DNA of 10,464 nt. Origin: Comamonadaceae bacterium. Lineage in GTDB: Bacteria; Pseudomonadota; Gammaproteobacteria; Burkholderiales; Burkholderiaceae_C. How positions within the stretch are numbered: position 1 is the first letter of the stretch; every line of letters starts with the position of its first letter. The notes under the pieces are model-generated. The model was not told the origin of the DNA, did no database searches, and was given only the letters and a program-made list of their open reading frames with translations. The stretch covers positions 1-10,464 of the forward strand of contig CANCDA010000079.1 in assembly GCA_947374705.1 (NCBI GenBank). The letters are read 5' to 3'. This document shows positions 1 to 5,581 of this stretch, in pieces. The translations under genes and the position numbers were made by a program.

Positions 1-923
1 TGCTGGCCATTGGCGGCTCCACCAACGGCATCGTGCACCTGGCCGCGATTGCCGGGCGCTTGGGCCTGGACATTGACCTGCCCGCGCTGGACCGCATGGG
101 CCGCGACACGCCCGTGTTGCTAGACCTCAAGCCATCGGGTCAGCATTACATGGAAGACTTTCACCACGCAGGCGGCATGGCCACGCTGCTGCGCGAGTTG
201 AAGCCGCTGCTGAACCTGGACGCGATGACCGTCACAGGCCGCACCCTGGGCGAAGAACTCGAAGCCCAAGGCCCCGGCTTCAAGCAAGACGTGGTGCGCC
301 CGTTTGACCAGCCCATCTACCCGCAAGGCGGCATTGCCGTGCTGTACGGCAACTTGGCCCCTGGCGGCGCGATCATCAAGCAGTCTGCCGCTGACGCCAA
401 ACTAATGGAGCACGAAGGCCGCGCCGTGGTGTTTGAGAACGCCGCCGATCTGGCCAATCGCGTGGACGACCCCGACTTGGACGTGACCGCCGACGACATT
501 CTGGTGCTGAAAAACATTGGCCCCAAAGGCGCGCCCGGCATGCCCGAGGCGGGCTACCTGCCCATCCCCATCAAGCTGGCGCGCGCGGGCGTGAAAGACA
601 TGGTGCGCATCTCCGACGGCCGCATGAGCGGCACGGGTTACGGCACTATCGTGCTGCACGTCACGCCCGAATCGGCCGTGGGCGGCCCACTGGCCTACGT
701 GCAAAACGGCGACCGCATCCGCCTGAGCGTGAAAAACCGCGAGATCAGTTTGCTGGTGTCAGCCGAAGAGTTGGCGCAGCGTGCACTGGCCAACCCCATC
801 GTCGAACCTACGGCGGCGCGGGGCTACAAGAAGCTGTTTTTGCAAACAGTGACGCAGGCGGACAAGGGCGTGGATTTTGACTTTTTGCGGGCGGCGCAGA
901 GCAAGGGGAAGACGCCGGGTTGA
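1..923 (+). CDS. IlvD/Edd-family dehydratase, C-terminal half (5' end outside window)
   Basis: This is the C-terminal 306 or so residues of a protein that is normally about 560-600 residues; the reading frame is open from position 3 and ends at TGA 921-923. Family enzymes are Fe-S and Mg-dependent and remove water from 2,3-dihydroxy acids to give 2-keto acids. The visible evidence is the GGSTN motif at 12-26, a GNLAPGGAIIK segment, and the second family signature ISDGRMSGTGYG near 608-645. The C-terminal pattern (SDGRMSGT, VLHVTPESAVGGPLA, and an ending RGYKKLF...DFDFL) looks more like the sugar-acid dehydratases (arabinonate/xylonate type) than true branched-chain dihydroxy-acid dehydratase, so no symbol is given. 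The cysteines that bind the cluster lie upstream of the window and cannot be seen. Family call is secure; substrate is inference. Confidence 0.9.
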   Translation, partial: LAIGGSTNGIVHLAAIAGRLGLDIDLPALDRMGRDTPVLLDLKPSGQHYMEDFHHAGGMATLLRELKPLLNLDAMTVTGRTLGEELEAQGPGFKQDVVRPFDQPIYPQGGIAVLYGNLAPGGAIIKQSAADAKLMEHEGRAVVFENAADLANRVDDPDLDVTADDILVLKNIGPKGAPGMPEAGYLPIPIKLARAGVKDMVRISDGRMSGTGYGTIVLHVTPESAVGGPLAYVQNGDRIRLSVKNREISLLVSAEELAQRALANPIVEPTAARGYKKLFLQTVTQADKGVDFDFLRAAQSKGKTPG

Positions 924-1073
924 TGCCCCTCCAGCCCATGTGCCGACCTGTAGGGCGCGCGCCATGCATTGGCTATCGCTCGACGAGGACGATATGCGCT
1001 TGAATTTTGCCCTCGACGACAGCGTCAAAGTCTCGGCGAACTCGTTTTGGTCGATCGTGTCCCACACATTGAT
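924..1073. other. Unassigned stretch between the dehydratase and the ATPase fragment
   Basis: This 150-bp stretch marks the left edge of the accessory region. Both strands have short open frames, but none has a recognisable product or a ribosome binding site. Homology to the intact ATPase begins at 1074, or at 1069 if a 4-bp deletion is allowed. Confidence 0.4.
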
Positions 1074-1391
1074 ACGGCGGCAACCTCGGTGCCGCGCTCC
1101 AAAATCAAATCGACCTCTGTGCCAATGTTGTCACGCCAGAAGTACAAGGGCTCACGCACGCCTGTGTTGCAGCGATTTTTGAGAAATTCATTGACCACCA
1201 GGGTCTCGAACAGCGCGCCGCGCAAAGGGTGGTTTTCTTGGCAGTTTTATCGGAAATGCCAGCGTCGCTCGCCAGCGACTGCATGTTGAGCAACTGCCCC
1301 GCATCGCGTTCTGCATAGGTCACTAGATAAGCATGCAGCCACTCAAAAGGTTCCAGCGTGCGGGCGTACAGCGCAGGGTAAAAACCTTTGA
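1074..1391 (-). pseudogene. Decayed duplicate of the AAA_14/DUF4143 ATPase gene
   Basis: Three blocks match the intact ATPase gene at 2423-3583 in the same orientation: 1074-1236 with 2598-2760 (3 mismatches in 163), about 1238-1298 with 2919-2979 (2 mismatches in 62), and about 1299-1390 with 3049-3140 (about 11 mismatches in 92). Two internal deletions separate the blocks. One of about 157 bp shifts the frame. The other, of 69 bp, removes 23 codons in frame and lies between copies of CAACTGCC. The Walker A and B region and the last 60 or so codons, including the E-x-K of the nuclease-like motif, are missing. The fragment therefore cannot encode a working ATPase. The longer frame that starts at 1569 only fuses unrelated sequence to it. 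Confidence 0.9.
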
Positions 1392-1435
1392 CCCCGCTTC
1401 CCTCCGTTTTTACGCCTTCAACTTTCGCGCGCCCT

Positions 1436-1756
1436 TCAAGGAATGACCACCTCGACGTAGCTGCCGACGCATGCTGAATTGATGGCCGTCGCAACAGCCT
1501 CTGCGACAACCCGGATACGAGGCCAACTTGTCGTGGCAAGAACAACGACAGCAATTCGTCTTGCTGCAAGGTTTTGTTGATAGCGAAGATTGGCGTCAGT
1601 AGTCACAAGCACTTCAAACCCCTGCGCCTCCGCAGAGCTCAACAACTCACCATTTTTCAGCGTCGCCCACCCCAACTCATACGCGGTAGAAACATGGTGC
1701 CCGGGGAGGAATTGCCGAAGCGGAACCGGCGTTCCTTGATCAAACAAGACGCGCAC
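1436..1756 (-). CDS. DUF5615 PIN-like toxin of a DUF433/DUF5615 toxin-antitoxin pair
   Basis: The 106-residue protein begins MRVLFDQGTPVPLRQFLPGH and carries the typical order of the DUF5615 PIN-like family: an N-terminal FDQGTP with Asp6, a TAYELGW segment with Glu27, NGELL, then the VTTDANLRYQQNL block with Asp54. These acidic residues correspond to the presumed metal-binding site of PIN-like ribonucleases. The start is a GTG at 1756-1754 that directly abuts the TAA of the DUF433 gene upstream (1759-1757), so translation is probably coupled. The family is known as the toxin partner of DUF433 antitoxins in VapBC-like systems, and RNA cleavage is the expected but unproven activity. The gene appears full length and stops at 1438-1436, just before the decayed ATPase fragment. 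Confidence 0.87.
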   Translation of the reverse strand: MRVLFDQGTPVPLRQFLPGHHVSTAYELGWATLKNGELLSSAEAQGFEVLVTTDANLRYQQNLAARRIAVVVLATTSWPRIRVVAEAVATAINSACVGSYVEVVIP

Positions 1757-1978
1757 TTATGCGGCCAGCAAAGTTGACCTGGCCGCGTGCTCCAGCACAT
1801 GCCGAGCCTGCGACAAAGAGACGCCAGGAAACCACTCAATGAATTGATGGACAGAGGCATCTTCTTCGAGGTTCTCGAAGAGCGCAGCAACAGGCACCCG
1901 CGTACCCCGGAAAACCCAAGCACCGCTCACGCGATCAGGATCGCGTTCGACATCGAAGCAGGAAGACCAATCAATCAT
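1757..1978 (-). CDS. DUF433-family antitoxin
   Basis: A 73-residue protein with the DUF433 core: a WVFRGTRVPVAALFENL segment (residues 21-37) followed by a helical part with FIEWFPGVSLSQARHVLEHA. DUF433 proteins have a winged-helix-like fold and act as DNA-binding antitoxins for PIN-like partners. The ATG at 1978-1976 has no clear Shine-Dalgarno sequence in front of it. It lies 24 bp after the stop of the HigA-type gene on the same strand, so it may be co-transcribed with it. The stop codon touches the GTG of the DUF5615 toxin with zero spacing, which is the usual antitoxin-then-toxin order. Autoregulation of the operon is expected from the family but no operator was identified. Confidence 0.87.
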   Translation of the reverse strand: MIDWSSCFDVERDPDRVSGAWVFRGTRVPVAALFENLEEDASVHQFIEWFPGVSLSQARHVLEHAARSTLLAA

Positions 1979-2002
1979 GGGTAAATGGTAGCACTTGTCC
2001 CC

Positions 2003-2302
2003 TCAAACCGCCAATAACTCGCACCGGGTGATGCGTGACAACACATCGCCCATAGCTTCGCGTGCGATGGCGGTGTCATAGCTGGCCTGGCCACGCAGCC
2101 ACCAGCCATCGCTCAGGCCAAAGTAGCGGCACAGCCGTAGGTCGGTGTCGGCTGTAATCGAACGCTTGCCCGCCACAATGTCGCCAATGCGTTGCGCAGG
2201 CACGCCGATGTCCTTGGCCAGGCGGTACTTCGTCAAGCCGAGTGGTTTCAAGAATTCTTCGTCCAGCATTTCGCCAGGGGATACGGGTGGGATTTTTCGC
2301 AT
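2003..2302 (-). CDS. higA: HigA/VapI-type XRE-family antitoxin
   Basis: A 99-residue helix-turn-helix protein starting MRKIPPVSPGEMLDEEFLKP, the typical opening of HigA-type antitoxins. The helix-turn-helix covers about residues 24-50 (LTKYRLAKDIGVPAQRIGDI, then VAGKRSITADTDLRLCRYFG), followed by the family's WWLRGQASYDTAIA segment. The start ATG at 2302-2300 has a good ribosome binding site (AGGAGAG, 5 nt spacing). It normally neutralises the HigB ribonuclease and represses the higBA promoter. Here the stop of a truncated higB lies 15 bp upstream in the normal order, but most of higB and the native promoter region are gone. The antitoxin is therefore an orphan, perhaps transcribed from the ATPase gene upstream or retained for cross-talk. 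Confidence 0.9.
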   Translation of the reverse strand: MRKIPPVSPGEMLDEEFLKPLGLTKYRLAKDIGVPAQRIGDIVAGKRSITADTDLRLCRYFGLSDGWWLRGQASYDTAIAREAMGDVLSRITRCELLAV

Positions 2303-2317
2303 GATGACTCTCCTGAT

Positions 2318-2410
2318 TCAGTGGTAGTCCACAATTTCAACGTCTTTCGGGCCTTGTGCCGTCCAGACGAAACACACACGCCATTGGTCGTTGATGCGTA
2401 TGCTGTGTTG
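2318..2410 (-). pseudogene. higB: Truncated higB toxin remnant (last 30 codons)
   Basis: Upstream of higA, the frame ending at TGA 2320-2318 reads as a HigB/RelE C-terminus: QHSIRINDQW at its start and VEIVDYH at its end, with the RVCFVW strand between them. HigB proteins are about 90 residues; here homology stops at 2410 and an in-frame TAG follows at 2413-2411. Ten bases further on lies the stop codon of the intact ATPase gene. The N-terminal two thirds of the toxin were not found to the right of the ATPase. The simplest reading is that arrival of the ATPase segment replaced the 5' part of higB. No toxin can be made from this fragment. Confidence 0.85.
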
Positions 2411-2422
2411 CTACTGAGAATC

Positions 2423-3583
2423 TCACAAACCATGCCACGGCAAGACATCCACCCCCGAGCGCGTAAAGCGGGACTCACCACCGTACACCAAGCCGGGGTA
2501 AATGGCTGAAAAATTGCCGCGTTCGGTGGCGTATTTTTGCCACTTGCTGAGGTTGCCAAACGCATCTGACGCGACGGTGAGGCCGGACTTGATCTCTACG
2601 GCGGCAATCTCGGTGCCGCGCTCCAAAATCAAATCGACCTCCGTGCCAATGTTGTCACGCCAGAAGTACAAGGGCTCACGCACGCCTGTGTTGCAGCGAT
2701 TTTTGAGAAATTCATTGACCACCAAGGTCTCGAACAGCGCGCCGCGCAAAGGGTGGTTTTGTACCTGATCTGCCGTGTGAATGCCCAGTAGTGCGGCAGC
2801 CAAACCGACGTCAGTCATGTAGAGCTTGGGACTTTTGGTCAAGCGCTTACCGAAATTGGCAAAGTGCGGACGCACAAAATGAACCAAGTAGCAGGCTTCC
2901 AAAATCGACAACCAGTGTTTGGCGGTTTTGTCGGAAATGCCAGCGTCGCTCGCCAGCGACTGCATGTTGAGCAACTGCCCTGTGCGTGCCGCCGTGAGCT
3001 TGAGGAAGCGCTGAAACGTGCCCAGGTCTTGAATGGCTGCCAACTGCCGCGCATCGCGTTCGGCATAGGTCACCAGATAGGCGTGCAGCCATTCATAGGG
3101 CTCCAGCGTGCGGGCGTAAAGCGCAGGGTAAAAGCCTTTGATCAGGTGGCTGGCGTAGTCAAGCTCCAGCAGTTTGGCATCACGCAACTCAGCGATGGAC
3201 AAGGGCAGCAACTCCACCAACGCCGTGCGGCCTGCCAGACTTTGCGTGACGCTGGAGAGCAAAGACAAATTGTGCGACCCCGTGAGTACAAATTGCCCCA
3301 TGCGTCCAGACGCATCGACCACGCCTTGCATTTCTGAGAACAACTCCGGCGCGTTCTGCGCCTCGTCAATCACCGCGCCGTCAGGAAACTGGCGCAAGAA
3401 CTCCATGGGCTGAGTGCGTGCGAACTCGCGCTGCGCCGGGGCCTCCAGCGATACATACGGCTTGCCACTCAGCAACTCGCGCACCAGCGTGGTCTTGCCG
3501 GATTGGCGTGGCCCTGTGATGGTGACAACAGGAAAACCTTGCAGAAGCCGCAGGATGCGGGGAGCAGCGTGGCGAGGAATCAT
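2423..3583 (-). CDS. AAA_14 / DUF4143 family ATPase, intact copy
   Basis: A 386-residue protein of the AAA_14 plus DUF4143 family, full length for the family. Walker A is GPRQSGKTT at residues 24-32, Walker B is GAVIDEA at 69-75, and a sensor-like VLTGSHN follows at 99-105. The DUF4143 part occupies about residues 150-345. It ends in a PD-(D/E)XK-like pattern: E315, D317 (TEVDLIL), then E330 and K332 (VEIKSG), an arrangement seen in many members. Function is unproven; members are common in genomic islands and near toxin-antitoxin genes, and a nucleic-acid role is only inference. The start ATG at 3583-3581 has no clear Shine-Dalgarno. The stop lies 13 bp before the truncated higB. A decayed second copy lies at 1074-1391. 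Confidence 0.92.
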   Translation of the reverse strand: MIPRHAAPRILRLLQGFPVVTITGPRQSGKTTLVRELLSGKPYVSLEAPAQREFARTQPMEFLRQFPDGAVIDEAQNAPELFSEMQGVVDASGRMGQFVLTGSHNLSLLSSVTQSLAGRTALVELLPLSIAELRDAKLLELDYASHLIKGFYPALYARTLEPYEWLHAYLVTYAERDARQLAAIQDLGTFQRFLKLTAARTGQLLNMQSLASDAGISDKTAKHWLSILEACYLVHFVRPHFANFGKRLTKSPKLYMTDVGLAAALLGIHTADQVQNHPLRGALFETLVVNEFLKNRCNTGVREPLYFWRDNIGTEVDLILERGTEIAAVEIKSGLTVASDAFGNLSKWQKYATERGNFSAIYPGLVYGGESRFTRSGVDVLPWHGL

Positions 3584-3591
3584 TTTTACAA

Positions 3592-3611
3592 ATCCGGATT
3601 GTTATTCCGAT
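3592..3611. promoter_or_regulatory. Possible operator-like imperfect inverted repeat before the ATPase gene
   Basis: Just upstream of the ATPase start, ATCCGGA (3592-3598) and TCCGAT (3606-3611) form inverted arms with one unpaired base around a 7-nt AT-rich centre. Its place 8 to 28 bp before the start codon would suit autoregulation. The symmetry is imperfect and no promoter boxes were confirmed. Confidence 0.2.
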
Positions 3612-3771
3612 ATTGTAAGTTTAACGAGGGCGACGGCAAACCGTCAACTGGCGACCCGGTCAACTTGCTCGCCATTGACGGGATTCATCATTTCAATATC
3701 TGACCCCGAGCCTCCTCAAGACCCCCAAGACCTGGCCATCAGCTCCGCACTTGCCTCGGTAGACAGACGCT
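3612..3771. other. Intergenic region between ATPase and lipoprotein genes
   Basis: No gene was recognised here. It holds the upstream side of the ATPase gene and a TGACCCCG motif at 3701-3708 that also occurs at the edge of the decayed ATPase copy (1389-1396). I searched it by eye for the missing 5' part of higB and did not find it. Confidence 0.4.
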
Positions 3772-4650
3772 CTACACGGCACAGGCTGTGTCTTTGACCG
3801 GACCAAGCTCCTTGATCGCGTGCTCAAGTGCGTCTTGCATACGAAGCAACCTTGGGACACCCTGAACAAACTCTCTTATCCCATCCTGATCGACGCCTAC
3901 GTATCCCTTCTGGCCGGTGAGACGTATAAGCACTTGCTGCGCTGGGACAATTTTACGTAGTGCGTTTACTTCCTGTTCGTTCAGTACGATGTGAATCGAC
4001 TCGGAAACTTCATTGTGAGAGTTGTTGCGGTCAACTTGACTTGAGTCAAACTTGCGATCAATAACGATAGCGCCATTCAACATGATGCTGAACTGCTCGA
4101 CAAACATCCAGTGGGCTGCGCGGAATGTAGGGTGTAGAACGATTATCGGCGGATGGCAGTCTCGTAACGAGACATACCCACGAACAGAAGGTTTGCCAGT
4201 TTTGCTCGCGTATTTGGCTTCGGAATCCGATAAATCCATACCAGGGTCTGCAAAGAACTGAACCTTTCTAAAGCCATCTCGCGTGACCGATGACGGCAAC
4301 TCACATTTGGGCGGTGCCTTGTCGAAGCAAGCGAAGAACTTGGTCACACCGTTCTCATCTGATTTTCCCGGATCTTCTATGTAGGCCGGACTCTTCCTAT
4401 CACGGAGTCGATTAACGTTAACCTTGTCAAAGACCCGCTCGACTGTCTGCATCCATTGCTTGGCTGTCGCGACTCGCTGAGTCAATGCGGATGGCAAGCT
4501 TGTAGCTGAGGGTTGATTCGTTCGGGGTTGCTCTCGTTCGGTGCTTGCTTGATTGTCTGCTTGACTAGAAGGACCACACCCAGCTAGCATGAAGCAGACG
4601 AAGCTCTTGGCTGCGAGAAATCTAATCATTGCCTTTTTGCTTTGGTACAT
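3772..4650 (-). CDS. Hypothetical lipoprotein
   Basis: A 292-residue protein of unknown function. The start ATG at 4650-4648 is chosen because a strong AGGAGG sits just upstream; an in-frame ATG 36 bp further out (4686) lacks this support. The N-terminus has lysines followed by a hydrophobic stretch and a lipobox LAGC, with the lipidated cysteine at residue 25, so it should be a lipid-anchored envelope protein. After the cysteine comes a Ser/Gln/Thr/Pro-rich linker to about residue 60, then a globular part with four further cysteines (FACFDKAPPKCE, LRDCHPP and a C-terminal TACAV). No domain was recognised. Base composition looks less GC-rich than the nir genes, in line with the accessory character of this region. 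Confidence 0.75.
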   Translation of the reverse strand: MYQSKKAMIRFLAAKSFVCFMLAGCGPSSQADNQASTEREQPRTNQPSATSLPSALTQRVATAKQWMQTVERVFDKVNVNRLRDRKSPAYIEDPGKSDENGVTKFFACFDKAPPKCELPSSVTRDGFRKVQFFADPGMDLSDSEAKYASKTGKPSVRGYVSLRDCHPPIIVLHPTFRAAHWMFVEQFSIMLNGAIVIDRKFDSSQVDRNNSHNEVSESIHIVLNEQEVNALRKIVPAQQVLIRLTGQKGYVGVDQDGIREFVQGVPRLLRMQDALEHAIKELGPVKDTACAV

Positions 4651-4889
4651 GCTTCCTCCTGTGAGACCTGCTGCAAATTCAATCACAATTCGACAAAGGC
4701 TTGGGCAAATTCGACTTGCTGAGCAGCTAGGAAGATTCCAGATTACACATTTTTTGTCAGTGCAGCGATTCGATTTCCAAATAGACAGTATCGCGATGTC
4801 AACCCCTAGTTTAAACAGCTCCCATTAAGCGCGCATTAAAAAAAGCGCCACCTAGATGAGTCTTGCGTCTGTAAATGAAAGCGCATTGG
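4651..4889. other. AT-richer intergenic region, nothing assigned
   Basis: This stretch between two minus-strand genes carries the promoter side of the lipoprotein gene. No convincing promoter boxes were seen. A run of seven A at 4838-4844 (T on the minus strand) beside GCGC repeats might help end transcription of the gene at 4890-5402, but no good stem precedes it. Confidence 0.4.
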
Positions 4890-5402
4890 TCAAGCTCCCA
4901 GGTCTTCCCGGGCCAAGGCGACAAGCTCCGACAGATACGCGTCGGCAATCTTGCGCACTCGCGTGGCATGATTTCCATACGCCAAGTACGCATCGCGGTG
5001 GTCGTCATAGTGCTCATCTGACTCAGCGAATCTCTCGTTGTAAAGATCGGAACTAAACTCCCTCAGCTTGGATACGAACTCACGGGAAAGAAGCAATGTT
5101 CCAACAGTCGTTTGCCGCACGACCTCCCGCTGAGCTGCGGCATAAACCTCGGCAGGAGTCTTACCGTCAAAGTGACCGACTGAAGGCAGCATATGGGTCT
5201 CGGATGACACTTCGTCACCCCAATACCGTATAGCTTCTACCGCCTCAAGCACTCGCTGATACGAGGCGTACTTGTCTTGCCATAAGCGCTCGTGTTTGAA
5301 CTTTCGCATTGCGATCCACAGTGCACCCCAAGCAGCCATCGCGGGCACAACGATGTCCTTGAATAAGTTGATCGAAGTCAGCTGGTCAAATAGGTTCTGC
5401 AT
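4890..5402 (-). CDS. Hypothetical protein with one N-terminal membrane segment
   Basis: A 170-residue protein that I do not recognise. Residues about 15-32 (DIVVPAMAAWGALWIAM) form one hydrophobic segment, followed at once by basic residues (RKFKHER), which predicts a single membrane anchor with the rest in the cytoplasm. The remainder is charged and likely alpha-helical. The start ATG at 5402-5400 has no clear Shine-Dalgarno, although a short ORF with an excellent one ends 10 bp upstream, so translational coupling is possible. It shares strand and general composition with the lipoprotein gene downstream, but 239 bp separate them, so an operon is uncertain. Existence as a gene is likely; its function is unknown. 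Confidence 0.65.
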   Translation of the reverse strand: MQNLFDQLTSINLFKDIVVPAMAAWGALWIAMRKFKHERLWQDKYASYQRVLEAVEAIRYWGDEVSSETHMLPSVGHFDGKTPAEVYAAAQREVVRQTTVGTLLLSREFVSKLREFSSDLYNERFAESDEHYDDHRDAYLAYGNHATRVRKIADAYLSELVALAREDLGA

Positions 5403-5412
5403 ATTATTGGGA

Positions 5413-5457
5413 TCAAGGCGTAACGTTTATCAGCCGCAAGACCAAGTTTGTAGACAT
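5413..5457 (-). CDS. Possible 14-codon leader ORF or C-terminal remnant of a lost gene
   Basis: An ATG at 5457-5455 is preceded at ideal distance (8 nt) by AAGGAGGTG (5472-5464), a near-perfect anti-16S match. The ORF reads MSTNLVLRLINVTP and ends at TGA 5415-5413, 10 bp before the membrane-protein start. The same frame stays open upstream to about 5556 without an ATG or GTG at its head, so it could instead be the tail of a decayed gene. No family was recognised. Confidence 0.3.
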   Translation of the reverse strand: MSTNLVLRLINVTP

Positions 5458-5557
5458 CAGAAGCACCTCCTTCAGCAGATAAGCGTTGTTGAACGAAGCT
5501 GCCCGCGAGGCGGATGCGACGTGGGTATTGAAATCTTTGTCCCAGTCAACGCGCTCA

Positions 5558-5573
5558 AATCATGAGCATGATT
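5558..5573. repeat. Short near-perfect palindrome AATCATG-AG-CATGATT
   Basis: Two 7-bp arms around a 2-bp centre lie 9 bp past the stop of the kinase/phosphatase gene. There is no following T run, so it is not a convincing terminator. A protein-binding site is possible but unsupported. Confidence 0.4.
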
Positions 5574-5581
5574 GTGCCCCC

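Noticed and set aside
1105..1569. Frame of 154 codons covering part of the ATPase fragment as a possible new gene
   Set aside because: Its start part is antisense or out-of-frame sequence overlapping the DUF5615 toxin gene, its middle is ATPase-like, and its end is frameshifted at the deletion near 1237.
4651..4686. In-frame extension of the lipoprotein to an ATG at 4686
   Set aside because: The ATG at 4650 has a strong AGGAGG and puts the lipobox at the usual distance from the N-terminus.
4832..4850. Rho-independent terminator after the 170-residue membrane protein gene
   Set aside because: There is a run of seven T on the minus strand, but no stable stem directly before it.
5558..5573. 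Palindrome as terminator of the kinase/phosphatase gene
   Set aside because: The stem is short and AT-rich with no following T run.
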